Source: Scatosoma sp045652965 (GTDB lineage Bacteria; Bacillota; Clostridia; Christensenellales; Borkfalkiaceae). Taken from it: a stretch of DNA of 28,647 nt. The notes under the pieces were generated by a model. It searched no databases and was not told where the DNA came from. It saw only the letters and a list, made by a program, of their open reading frames with translations. Made by a program: the position numbers and the translations under genes. The DNA is taken from assembly GCA_045652965.1 (NCBI GenBank), contig JAZOLI010000116.1:1-28647 (forward strand), read 5' to 3'. Positions 15,923 to 24,361 of the stretch are shown one piece after another; position 1 is the stretch's first letter; every line of letters begins with the position of its first letter.

Positions 15923-16938
15923 AAAAACAATGCTTTATCCCTGAGCCGGAAGAGTTTATCGCGCAATCGCCGATGACGGTGGAGCTCAAAAAAATGAAAA
16001 AGAAACGCGACGAAGAAATTCGTGAAGTTATCTCGGGCAAAAGCCAAAAAATGCTCGTGATCGTAGGCCCGTGTTCCGCGCACGAACCTGCGCCTACGCT
16101 TGAATACATTTCTCGGCTTGGAAAAATCAATGAAAAGGTGAAGGACAAGCTCGTGATCGTGCCGCGCATTTACACGAACAAACCGCGCACTAAGGGCGTA
16201 GGATATAAAGGCATGTTTTTACAACCCGATCCCGAAGGGGCGGCGGATATTGCGCGTGGGATTCGAAGCATTCGTGCGTTGCACCTTGCCGCGATGAACG
16301 AATCGGGCTTGACGGCGGCGGACGAAATGCTTTATCCTGAAAACACGCCTTACGTTGAAGATCTTTTGTCCTATCACGCGGTGGGGGCAAGAAGCGTGGA
16401 AGATCAGCTGCATAGACAAGTGGCGAGCGGTATCGACGCGCCCGTGGGGTTAAAAAACCCTATGAGCGGAAATATCCCTGCGCTCGTCAATTCCATTTAC
16501 GCGGCGCAAAGCCCGCAAATTTTTAAATATAGACATTATCAAGTGAGTTCCGACGGCAATCCTTACGCGCATGCAATCTTGCGCGGCGGTGTCGATGCTT
16601 CGGGTGCGGACGTGCCCAACTTCCATTATGAAACGGTGATGCAGCTTTCTGAGCTTTTAAACGGCGGTGGTTTGCAAAACCCTGCGATCGTGATCGATTG
16701 CAACCATTCGAATTCGGGCAAAAATCACCGTCAGCAGGTGCGTATCGCGCAGGAAGTGATGCAAAACAGAACGTATGATAAGGATTTTAAAAAGATCGTC
16801 AAGGGCTTTATGATTGAAAGTTTCTTGGTAGAAGGCAATCAAAAGCACGATGAAGTGTTTGGTCAATCGATCACCGATCCCTGTCTGGGCTGGGAAGACA
16901 CGGAAAAACTGCTTTATGCGATAGCCGAGCAGGTTTGA
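15916..16938 (+). CDS. 3-deoxy-7-phosphoheptulonate (DAHP) synthase, class I
   Basis: DAHP synthase joins phosphoenolpyruvate and erythrose 4-phosphate, the entry step of the shikimate pathway. The 340-residue protein is the AroF/G/H type I-alpha form: VIVGPCSAHEPAPTLEY, the PRTKGVGYKGM loop (KPRT), GARSVEDQLHR, LRGG and IDCNHSNSGK are visible. An N-terminal extension of about 40 residues matches the region that carries feedback inhibition in this class; which amino acid controls it cannot be told. AAAGGAGAG at 15901-15909 precedes the ATG. The next gene makes phenylpyruvate from prephenate, suggesting a phenylalanine-oriented pair. The genes for the intermediate shikimate steps are not in the window. 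Confidence 0.94.
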   Translation: MLEKQCFIPEPEEFIAQSPMTVELKKMKKKRDEEIREVISGKSQKMLVIVGPCSAHEPAPTLEYISRLGKINEKVKDKLVIVPRIYTNKPRTKGVGYKGMFLQPDPEGAADIARGIRSIRALHLAAMNESGLTAADEMLYPENTPYVEDLLSYHAVGARSVEDQLHRQVASGIDAPVGLKNPMSGNIPALVNSIYAAQSPQIFKYRHYQVSSDGNPYAHAILRGGVDASGADVPNFHYETVMQLSELLNGGGLQNPAIVIDCNHSNSGKNHRQQVRIAQEVMQNRTYDKDFKKIVKGFMIESFLVEGNQKHDEVFGQSITDPCLGWEDTEKLLYAIAEQV

Positions 16939-16956
16939 TTTACAAGGAGAAGAAAA

Positions 16957-17808
16957 ATGAAGATAGCGTTTTTAGGACCGGAAGGAAGTTATTCAAACTT
17001 GGCGGCAAAATCCTTTTTACAAACGGAATCAACTTGCGCAAAGTCTGCTTTTGAGTGGGATGAGTGCGTTCCGTTTAGAAATTTTCCCGAAGTGCTTGCG
17101 GCGGTGGAAACGGGTAGAGTGGATGCGGCGGCTGTACCCATTGAAAACAGCTTGCAAGGCGGCGTTTTGCAAAATCTCGATTTGTTGCAAGAATTTAAAG
17201 ATCTCTATGCCGTGAAACAATTGATTTTGCGTGTCGATCATAGATTGATTTATAAAAAAGGTGTGAAATTTTCGGAGATTGGTCGGGTGTATTCGCATCG
17301 TCAAGCGCTCGATCAATGCGCGGCGTTTTTAAGCAAGGAAATGCCCTTTGCTTCCCTTAGGGAAACGGAATCGACGGGCTTTGGTTTGACACGCGCCATG
17401 GAAGACGATTCGGGTAAAAGCGCGGCGATCGCAGGTGCGCACACGGAAAATTTGCGCGCAGGGTTTGTTATGAGCGAGCAAAGCGTTTCCGATGAGCAAA
17501 ACAATTTCACCCAATTCTTGCTTATCAAAAAAGGGGAAGCGGCTTTGCCGAAAACAAGCGAACGCATATTCTTTTCCGCCGTTTGTCCACATCAACCAGG
17601 GAGCTTGCTTGAACTTTTGCGCGTGATCGCAAAATACGGTGTGAATATGACAAAAATTGAAAGCCGTCCTGTGAAAGACAAGGTGGGGGATTATCGTTTC
17701 TTTATTGAAGCAGATGCCAACGTTGCGGATGCTCAAACGCAGCAAATGCTTGCTGAGATTAAGGCAAGCACGCTGGAATGTAAACTGCTTGGAGCGTATT
17801 TGAAATAA
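16957..17808 (+). CDS. pheA: Prephenate dehydratase with ACT domain
   Basis: Prephenate dehydratase converts prephenate to phenylpyruvate for phenylalanine synthesis. The 283-residue monofunctional form has no chorismate mutase domain. The PDT domain begins MKIAFLGPEGSYSNLAA and contains VPIENSLQGGVLQNLDLL and an ESTGFGL segment. The usual catalytic TRF tripeptide appears as T185-Q186-F187 (NNFTQFLLI), keeping the catalytic Thr but replacing Arg. The C-terminal ACT domain (about residues 204-283) has PGSLLELLRVI and the phenylalanine-binding ESRP motif, so allosteric control by phenylalanine is likely. AAGGAGAAG precedes the ATG, 18 bp after the DAHP synthase stop. Confidence 0.94.
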   Translation: MKIAFLGPEGSYSNLAAKSFLQTESTCAKSAFEWDECVPFRNFPEVLAAVETGRVDAAAVPIENSLQGGVLQNLDLLQEFKDLYAVKQLILRVDHRLIYKKGVKFSEIGRVYSHRQALDQCAAFLSKEMPFASLRETESTGFGLTRAMEDDSGKSAAIAGAHTENLRAGFVMSEQSVSDEQNNFTQFLLIKKGEAALPKTSERIFFSAVCPHQPGSLLELLRVIAKYGVNMTKIESRPVKDKVGDYRFFIEADANVADAQTQQMLAEIKASTLECKLLGAYLK

Positions 17809-17817
17809 AGGAGAAAA

Positions 17818-18606
17818 ATGGAAAAGAAAAAGACTCTCGGTTTTGCGCTTGGCGCAGGCGGTAGCCGCGGCGTTGCGCACATAGGCTTTTTGAAAGCGAT
17901 GGAAGAAGCAGGGATAAAACCCGATTTTATCACAGGCTGTTCTATGGGCTCGGTCGTTGGCGCAGGTTATGCCGCAGGGCTTACAACGGATGAAATGTAT
18001 AAAGCGGTGCGCAAACTTCGCATCCTTGATTTAATCACGCCCGTTAGCTTTCGCGGCGGCTTGTTTGAAACGAAAAAAATTCGAAAATTGCTTGAAAGAT
18101 ATTTCGGCGATCCCGATTTTTCCGAGCTGAAAATTCCTTTCCGTTGCGTGGCGGTGGATATGATCGAGCAAAAGGTCGTCGAATTTTCCGAAGGCAAAGT
18201 GCTCGACGGGGTGATAGCATCTTCAAGTATTCCCGCGGTGTTTAAGCCTATGGAAAGGGATGGCATGCGCTTGATCGATGGTGGCATTTTAGAGCGCGTT
18301 CCCTATCTGCAACTCAAAGGCATGGGCGCGGATACGGTGGTTTGCGTGGACGTGTTAGGTCGGCGTTCTACGAAAGAAAAGATGCCAAGCGCGCTCGGCG
18401 TTTTGCTCGAAACGATTGATTTGATGGATAATTATCGCACGGCGCGGCGCAGGGAAGAAAACGCCGCCGTGATCGATTTTTGGATTGAACCCGATCTTGG
18501 GGACATGAGCCAATATTCTTTAAAGAGAATGGATTTTGCCTATGAAAAGGGTTATGAAACGGGCATGAAATATGCCAAAGAAATTAAAAAAGCGCTCAAA
18601 AGATAG
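17818..18606 (+). CDS. Patatin-like phospholipase family protein (RssA-like)
   Basis: A 262-residue cytoplasmic patatin-fold serine acyl hydrolase. The oxyanion loop is GAGGSRGVAHIGFL (residues 12-25), the nucleophile is S42 in GCSMGS, and the catalytic Asp is D154 in DGGILERVPY. Together they make the Ser-Asp dyad of patatins. No signal peptide or membrane segment is seen. The substrate is probably a phospholipid or lysophospholipid, but small bacterial members are mostly uncharacterised. An AAAGGAG ribosome binding site lies just before the ATG, 9 bp after pheA; rarA starts 8 bp after it ends. Confidence 0.9.
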   Translation: MEKKKTLGFALGAGGSRGVAHIGFLKAMEEAGIKPDFITGCSMGSVVGAGYAAGLTTDEMYKAVRKLRILDLITPVSFRGGLFETKKIRKLLERYFGDPDFSELKIPFRCVAVDMIEQKVVEFSEGKVLDGVIASSSIPAVFKPMERDGMRLIDGGILERVPYLQLKGMGADTVVCVDVLGRRSTKEKMPSALGVLLETIDLMDNYRTARRREENAAVIDFWIEPDLGDMSQYSLKRMDFAYEKGYETGMKYAKEIKKALKR

Positions 18607-18614
18607 GGGCAGGT

Positions 18615-19919
18615 ATGGATTTATTTGATTTTAACAATCACGAAGAAACGGCAAAACCGCTTGCCGAGAGAATGCGTGCAAACACGCTCGACGATTTTAT
18701 CGGGCAAGAGCATATCGTTGCAAAAGGCTCGCTGCTTCGCCGTGCGATCGCGACCGATCGGCTTGGCAGTTGCATTTTTTGGGGACCGCCGGGGTGTGGA
18801 AAAACTACCCTTGCAAACATCATTGCGCTTGCAACGAGCGGCGAATTTATCAAGCTCAACGCCGTAAACGCAGGCGTAGCCGACGTGAAAAAGGCGGTGG
18901 AAACGGCGCGCGACAATTTAAAACTTTTCAACAAGCGCACCTATCTTTTGCTCGACGAGTGTCATCGCTTTAACAAAACGCAAAGCGATTCGCTTCTTCC
19001 TGCGATCGAACAGGGCACGATCATTTTTATCGGCTCGACCACGGAAAATCCCTATGCGGCAATGACGCCTGCTATCGTTTCTCGTTGTCGCGTGTTTGAA
19101 TTTAAGCGATTGACAAAAGAAAACATCATTGGCGCGCTCAAAGCCGCGCTCAAAAGCAGGCACAAGGGCTTGGGAAAGAAAAATATCGTGGCGGATGAAG
19201 AAGCGCTCGAACATATCGCAAGGGTTGCAGGTGGCGATCTTCGCACGGCGTATAACGCGTTGGAACTTGCCGCGCTCACAAGCGAGCCCAACGGCGATGG
19301 GCAAGTGCATATCACGCTTGCAGATGCCGAACAGTCCATTCAAAGAAAGGCGCTCTCTTATAACGAAGATTCTTATTACGATTTTTTATCCGCGTTTTGT
19401 AAATCGCTGCGCGGAAGCGATTCGGATGCCGCGCTCTATTATGCAATGCGCTTGATTGAAGGCGGTTGCGATCCTATGCTCGGGGCTCGTCGGCTTGTCG
19501 TGCATTCGGCGGAAGACGTGGGCATGGCAGATCCGCGCGCACTTCAAATTGCCACTTCGGCTATGTATGCGCTCGAAAAAATCGGTTATCCCGAAGCTCG
19601 TATTCCGCTTGCCGAAGCCATCATTTACGTGTGCGAAGCGGATAAAAGCAATTCTGTGGTGGAAGCCAAGTACCCGGCGGTTGCCGACGCGAAAGAAGTG
19701 CGCGACGACAACGTTCCGCCCTACTTAAAAGACAATTCTTTCGGCAGCAAAGAAGATAAGGCAAACAGCGGAAAATATAAATATCCGCATAACTACGGCG
19801 GGTATGTCGAGCAACAATATTTGCCCGATTCTTTGAAAGATAAAGTGTATTATAACCCCAAAAACAACGGTTATGAAAACGAAGTGAAAAAAATTCGCGA
19901 AAGGAAGGGTAAAAAATGA
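18615..19919 (+). CDS. rarA: Replication-associated recombination protein A (AAA+ ATPase)
   Basis: RarA (MgsA) is a clamp-loader-like AAA+ ATPase that acts at stalled replication forks with SSB. The 434-residue protein has the expected N-terminus (PLAERMRANTLDDFIGQEHI), Walker A GPPGCGKTT at residues 57-65, Walker B LLLDECH with D114-E115, a sensor 1 IGSTTENP and an arginine-finger region VSRCRVFEF. The C-terminal MgsA tetramerisation domain ends with NYGGYVEQQYLPD. Its start lies 8 bp after the patatin gene with GGGGCAGG as ribosome binding site. It overlaps nrdR by 4 bp. Confidence 0.95.
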   Translation: MDLFDFNNHEETAKPLAERMRANTLDDFIGQEHIVAKGSLLRRAIATDRLGSCIFWGPPGCGKTTLANIIALATSGEFIKLNAVNAGVADVKKAVETARDNLKLFNKRTYLLLDECHRFNKTQSDSLLPAIEQGTIIFIGSTTENPYAAMTPAIVSRCRVFEFKRLTKENIIGALKAALKSRHKGLGKKNIVADEEALEHIARVAGGDLRTAYNALELAALTSEPNGDGQVHITLADAEQSIQRKALSYNEDSYYDFLSAFCKSLRGSDSDAALYYAMRLIEGGCDPMLGARRLVVHSAEDVGMADPRALQIATSAMYALEKIGYPEARIPLAEAIIYVCEADKSNSVVEAKYPAVADAKEVRDDNVPPYLKDNSFGSKEDKANSGKYKYPHNYGGYVEQQYLPDSLKDKVYYNPKNNGYENEVKKIRERKGKK

Positions 19920-20386
19920 AGTGTTTATATTGCGATTGCACGGATAGCAAGGTGATCGATTCGCGCTCGGCGGACGACGATAGAACGATACGCCGCCGCA
20001 GAGAATGTACTGGTTGCGGCAGAAGATTTACTACGTATGAAACGATTGAAATCACGCCCGTACTCGTTGTGAAAAACAACGGCACGCGGCAATCGTTTAA
20101 CGCGGAAAAAATCAGAAACGGCATCATTAAATCGTGTGAAACACGCCCCGTGGCTATGTCGGTGATCGATGACATGGTTGCCGATATTTGCAAGCAGGTG
20201 TATAACAGCATGGAAAGTGAAATCACCACCAAAACGATTGGGGAAATGGTTATGGAACGCTTGAAAAAGGTAGACGAAGTGGCTTACGTTCGCTATGCTT
20301 CCGTATATCGTTCTTTTAAGGATCTCTCGTCGTTTATGACCGAGCTGAAACAAATGATGAAAGCGGATAAAAAGGACAAAATTTAA
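19916..20386 (+). CDS. nrdR: Transcriptional repressor NrdR
   Basis: NrdR senses ATP/dATP and represses ribonucleotide reductase genes. The 156-residue protein has the N-terminal zinc ribbon with C3, C6, C31 and C34 (MKCLYC, ECTGCG), the RTIRRRREC stretch, and an ATP-cone domain from about residue 47 to 137 (VVKNNGTRQSFNAEKI; EVAYVRYASVYRSFKD). It overlaps rarA by 4 bp (ATGA). No ribonucleotide reductase gene or NrdR box is seen in the window, so its targets are elsewhere. With dgt, it makes two dNTP-pool genes in this segment. Confidence 0.96.
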   Translation: MKCLYCDCTDSKVIDSRSADDDRTIRRRRECTGCGRRFTTYETIEITPVLVVKNNGTRQSFNAEKIRNGIIKSCETRPVAMSVIDDMVADICKQVYNSMESEITTKTIGEMVMERLKKVDEVAYVRYASVYRSFKDLSSFMTELKQMMKADKKDKI

Positions 20387-20389
20387 CGT

Positions 20390-21436
20390 ATGAAAAAAAC
20401 GAAAACAATCAACGTTGGCGGGGTTTTGATCGGCGGTGGCGAGAGCATAAAAATTCAATCCATGACCACCACGAAAACTTCCGACGTGGAAAAAACGACG
20501 GCGCAAATTGCCGCTTTGGAAAACGCAGGTTGTGAGCTCGTGCGCGTGGCAATCGCGGACGAAGCGGATGCGCTCGCTTTAAAACTCTTAAAACAAAAGG
20601 TCCGTCTGCCTATCGTGGCGGACGTTCATTTTTCGCCCAAACTCGCCGTTATGGCGATTGAAAACGGGGCGGATAAAGTGCGCATTAACCCCGGGAATAT
20701 CGGTGGGGAAAAGGAAATTAAATACGTTGCCGATTGTGTAAAACGCCACGGCGTGCCCGTGCGCGTGGGGGCAAACACGGGGAGCATTGAAAAACAATTT
20801 CTCGCCGACTATGGCAGGAGTGAATTTGCGCTTGTTGAAAGCGCGCTTTATAACGTTGGCATTTTGGAAAAACACGGCGTTTGCGACATTGCAATTTCCG
20901 TGAAAGCATCCGACGTGCCTTTGACCGTGCGCGCTTACACGCTTTTATCGGGAAAAACCGATTACCCTTTACATTTGGGGGTGACGGAAGCAGGAACGTA
21001 TGAAGCTGGGCTTGTGAAAAGCGCAGTGGGGATTGGCAGTTTGCTCGTAAACGGCATTGGCGACACCATTCGCGTTTCTCTCACCGATGATCCCGTCAAA
21101 GAAGTGTATGCCGCGCGGCAAATTTTAAGAGCGTGTGGTTTGGATGAAAACTTTGTGGAAGTGGTGTCCTGCCCTACGTGCGGGCGCTGCGCTTGGGAGA
21201 GCATGGCGCTTGCGGAAAAGGTGACGGCGTTTGTCAAACCCTATCGCAAAAAGGCGAAAATTGCGGTGATGGGTTGCGTTGTAAACGGACCTGGCGAAGC
21301 GAAAGACGCCGATTTAGGCATTGCAGGCGGCGTGGGAAGCTGCGTCATTTTCAAAAAAGGTGAGCCCGTTAAAAAGGTGAAAGCGGAAGATGCGGAATCG
21401 GAGTTTTTCAAAGAAATAAGGACGTTGTTAGAATGA
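20390..21436 (+). CDS. ispG: 4-hydroxy-3-methylbut-2-enyl diphosphate synthase (IspG/GcpE)
   Basis: IspG is the iron-sulfur enzyme of the MEP pathway that reduces MEcPP to HMBPP for isoprenoids. The 348-residue protein has the N-terminal TIM barrel (VGGVLIGGGESIKIQSMTTT; VADVHFSPKLA; KVRINPGNIG) and the C-terminal cluster domain. The [4Fe-4S] ligands are C261, C264, C296 and E303 (CPTCGRC, GCVVNGPGE). It starts 3 bp after nrdR and overlaps the PolC-like gene by 4 bp. In Clostridia ispG normally precedes polC; dxr and rseP, which usually come before it, are replaced here by rarA-nrdR. Confidence 0.96.
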   Translation: MKKTKTINVGGVLIGGGESIKIQSMTTTKTSDVEKTTAQIAALENAGCELVRVAIADEADALALKLLKQKVRLPIVADVHFSPKLAVMAIENGADKVRINPGNIGGEKEIKYVADCVKRHGVPVRVGANTGSIEKQFLADYGRSEFALVESALYNVGILEKHGVCDIAISVKASDVPLTVRAYTLLSGKTDYPLHLGVTEAGTYEAGLVKSAVGIGSLLVNGIGDTIRVSLTDDPVKEVYAARQILRACGLDENFVEVVSCPTCGRCAWESMALAEKVTAFVKPYRKKAKIAVMGCVVNGPGEAKDADLGIAGGVGSCVIFKKGEPVKKVKAEDAESEFFKEIRTLLE

Positions 21437-23010
21437 ATAGATTGGACGAATATTTAAAAGAGATCCGCGCGCTTTCGGGCTTGAAAAACGCTTTGCTTCG
21501 AAGCCTTAGCGTGAGCAAGAGAAGCAAAATCGTGGAATTTTTAATCATCACGGATAAAGCGTATACAGCCAAGGAAGAAGCGGAAGCTTGCGCTATTTCG
21601 GGGAAATATTTACCCGATGGTTTTTCGGCGAAAACGCGCATTGTCAAGCGCGTGCCCGACGAAGAAATTTTAAAGCGCCGTATTTACGAATTTGTGAGTG
21701 ATAAATTCCCTGCTGCGGCGGCGTTTTTAGACGAAAACTCTCTGCACGTGGATATGTTATCAAGCGGTGCGAATTTTTGCTTTGATATCGCTTCGGGCGA
21801 GCAATCGCTGTTCACTTCGGGTAAAATTTTAGACGAAGTGAGCGCGTATTTGCAAAGCGGTTATTGCGGTACGTTTTATGGCACGGTGCGGATCGTGGAA
21901 AAGGAAGCGCCGAGCGACGAGCTCTTAAACGAAATCCCCCAAGAGCAGGAAGAAGAGAACAATCCAAATGAAATTCGCCGCTTTGAAATTTGCGAGTTTG
22001 TAAAAATCGACGGCGCGGAAGGGTTGCCTAAAAATGCAACGTATATCGCCGATCACGCGAACGAAGAAGGGGTGTTCGCCGTTTGCGGTTCGCTTACTTA
22101 TATCGAGGAAAAAGAATACACCAAGCACAACGAAAAAACGGGGGAAGACGTGCAAAAATCGCGTTTTGTGTTCACTATTTCCGACGGAACGGGTGCGCTT
22201 AAAACGACCTATTTCCCCAAAAAGGCGACGGTGGAAAAGATCCGCGAATTAAAAATTGGGGACAAGATCGTCATCACAGGGCAAAACGAAGAATATAACG
22301 GCTATCGCTCGTTTAAGGCGGGCAAAATCAATTTTGGCGAGCCGCCTGAAAATTTCACACCCGTAGCGCGTAAGGGAAAGCCTGTGCCTAAATTTTATCA
22401 CACGGTGTTCCCCGAGCCTTACGTGGATTATACACAGGCGGGATTTTTCGATATGCTTGACAAACCCGACGATTTAAAAAACAACGTGTTCGTGGTGTTC
22501 GATTTGGAAACGACGGGCTTAAACAATAACCCTGCTATGGGTAAAATGGATAAAATCATTGAAATTGGCGCGGTGAAAGTGGTGGACGGGGAAATGAAAG
22601 AAAAGTTTTCCACGTTCGTTGCTTGTGATGAGCGCTTGTCCCAAGAAATCGTGAACTTGACGGGGATTACCGACGCCGATTTGGTGGGCGCGCCTGCGAT
22701 CGATAAGGCGATTGCCGATTTCTTTAAATTTATCGACGGAGCGTATCTCGTTGGGCATAACGTAAATTTCGATTATAACTTCGTTCGCTATTACGCCGAA
22801 CAAAACGGGTATATGATCGACAATAGACAGTTTGACACGCTCACGCTCGCGCAGGAGTTGCTCCGCGGCGAGATCGCAAATTATAAGCTCAACACGGTTG
22901 CCGAGCATTATGGTTTTACGTTCAATCATCACCGCGCGTTCGACGATGCGTGCGTGACAGCGAAAATTTTTATCGAATTTATGAAAAAGCGCGGCAAATT
23001 GCCGCTTTAA
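21433..23010 (+). CDS. PolC-like protein lacking PHP and polymerase domains: N-terminal + OB + DEDDh exonuclease
   Basis: The 525-residue protein resembles the N-terminal half of the Gram-positive replicative polymerase PolC. Residues about 1-205 look like the PolC N-terminal domains. Residues about 214-305 form an OB-fold (VFAVCGSLTYIEEKEYTKHN; RFVFTISDGTGALKTTYF). After a linker (306-350) comes a DEDDh 3'-5' exonuclease with all catalytic residues: D357 and E359 (DLETTG), D447 (HNVNFDYNF), H500 and D505 (HHRAFDDA). PolC usually has about 1,400 residues, with the exonuclease inside a PHP domain and a polymerase domain behind it. Here the PHP part before the exonuclease is absent, and the gene stops cleanly at 23010 with no polymerase remnant. 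It overlaps ispG by 4 bp, the usual place of polC. It may act as a free proofreading subunit or a repair exonuclease; a replicative polymerase must lie elsewhere. Confidence 0.85.
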   Translation: MNRLDEYLKEIRALSGLKNALLRSLSVSKRSKIVEFLIITDKAYTAKEEAEACAISGKYLPDGFSAKTRIVKRVPDEEILKRRIYEFVSDKFPAAAAFLDENSLHVDMLSSGANFCFDIASGEQSLFTSGKILDEVSAYLQSGYCGTFYGTVRIVEKEAPSDELLNEIPQEQEEENNPNEIRRFEICEFVKIDGAEGLPKNATYIADHANEEGVFAVCGSLTYIEEKEYTKHNEKTGEDVQKSRFVFTISDGTGALKTTYFPKKATVEKIRELKIGDKIVITGQNEEYNGYRSFKAGKINFGEPPENFTPVARKGKPVPKFYHTVFPEPYVDYTQAGFFDMLDKPDDLKNNVFVVFDLETTGLNNNPAMGKMDKIIEIGAVKVVDGEMKEKFSTFVACDERLSQEIVNLTGITDADLVGAPAIDKAIADFFKFIDGAYLVGHNVNFDYNFVRYYAEQNGYMIDNRQFDTLTLAQELLRGEIANYKLNTVAEHYGFTFNHHRAFDDACVTAKIFIEFMKKRGKLPL

Positions 23011-23029
23011 AAGCAAAAGGGGATTTACG

Positions 23030-24361
23030 ATGGAAAAGAGTTTTAGCAAGCAAAATTGGTGGATTTTGATCGTGTTTGGCTTGATCGGGCAAATCGCTTG
23101 GTCGGTGGAGAATATGTATTTCAACTTGTTCGTTTTTGAAACGATTTCTCCGAATTTAGACGCCGTCACGCTCATGGTGCAGCTTTCGGGTATCACGGCA
23201 ACGGTGACGACGCTTGTTGCAGGCACGCTTTCGGATAAGCTGGGGAATCGCAGGCGGTTCATTTCCTACGGCTATTTGATTTGGGGATTTACGGTTGCAC
23301 TTTTTGGATTTCTTTCCACCGATACAATCGCGGCGATTTTCCATATGGAAGAAGCGGCGGCGATCACGGCGGCGCTTGCGTGCGTTATCGTGCTCGATTG
23401 TATCATGACGGTGTTCGGCTCAACGGCGAACGACGCGGCGTTTAACGCTTGGGTGACCGATAACACGCACGAAGAATATCGCGGAAAAGTGGAAGGCGTG
23501 CTTTCCATTTTACCGCTCGTTGCTATGTTAATCGTGGCAGGCGGCTTTGGTATTTTGGTGTCGATGGTTGGCTATCAAGCTTTGTTTTTTGGGCTTGGCG
23601 CGGTGATTGCTATATGCGGTGCGGTGGGCATTTTTAAGGTGAAAGATAGCCCTGCGCTTGAAAGAAAAGGCTCGCTCAAAGACATCGTTTATGGGTTTAA
23701 ACCGAGCGTAATCAAAGGCAATCCCGCTTTATATTTAACGCTTGTCATCACGGGCGTTTACGGCGTGGCTTGTCAAATTTTCATGCCCTATTTGATCATT
23801 TACATGAAAACGTTTTTAAGCTTTTCGGTGGTGGAATATAGCTTGGTGTTCGGGCTTGCCATCGTGGTTGGCGCGGCAATCAATTTATATCTCACACGCC
23901 TTGCGGATAGAAAGAATAAAGCAAAGCTTTTATACATAGCGGCGGCGGTGTTCGTTTTAGGGCTTTTGGGTATGTACCTTTTCCATTTTGATAACAAAAC
24001 GGCAACGCTTGCGCTCTTTGGGGCTGCAGGGTTTGTGATGATCACGGGCTTTATATTCATTTCCGCGCTTTGCGGCGCGCTCACGCGTGATTATACGCCC
24101 GAAGCAAACGCAGGGAAATTGCAGGGCGTGCGCATGATTTTTAGCGTTTTGATTCCTATGATTTTCGGGCCTATGATCGGCAACGCAATCAATAAGGCGG
24201 CGGCGATTCCATTGCCCGATTTATCGAGCGCGGACGTGATGACCACGCAGTATATTCCCGCACCGGAAATTTTTCTTGCAGCGACGATTGGGGCGTTGGT
24301 GATGTTCGCTGTGATCCCTTTGCTCGTGAAAACGAAACAAAAAACGGAGGCGGAAAAATGA
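23030..24361 (+). CDS. MFS transporter, probably for a glycoside or oligosaccharide
   Basis: A 443-residue integral membrane protein with about 12 predicted transmembrane segments. The Major Facilitator loop 2-3 motif is GTLSDKLGNRRRF (about residues 64-76). An acidic residue in the first helix region (WSVENMYFNLFVF) and the overall layout recall the GPH/sugar-cation symporter branch. It overlaps the GH2 gene by 4 bp, so the transported compound is probably the glycoside that enzyme cleaves. The ribosome binding site AAAGGGG lies before the ATG at 23030. It is the first of the accessory genes between the polC position and rimP. The substrate is inferred from context only. Confidence 0.85.
   Translation: MEKSFSKQNWWILIVFGLIGQIAWSVENMYFNLFVFETISPNLDAVTLMVQLSGITATVTTLVAGTLSDKLGNRRRFISYGYLIWGFTVALFGFLSTDTIAAIFHMEEAAAITAALACVIVLDCIMTVFGSTANDAAFNAWVTDNTHEEYRGKVEGVLSILPLVAMLIVAGGFGILVSMVGYQALFFGLGAVIAICGAVGIFKVKDSPALERKGSLKDIVYGFKPSVIKGNPALYLTLVITGVYGVACQIFMPYLIIYMKTFLSFSVVEYSLVFGLAIVVGAAINLYLTRLADRKNKAKLLYIAAAVFVLGLLGMYLFHFDNKTATLALFGAAGFVMITGFIFISALCGALTRDYTPEANAGKLQGVRMIFSVLIPMIFGPMIGNAINKAAAIPLPDLSSADVMTTQYIPAPEIFLAATIGALVMFAVIPLLVKTKQKTEAEK

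Noticed and set aside
23011..23029. Frameshifted remainder of the PolC polymerase domain after the stop at 23010
   Set aside because: The next 4 kb encode an MFS transporter and a GH2 enzyme. No PHP, palm or finger motifs were seen in any frame of the listed downstream sequence.
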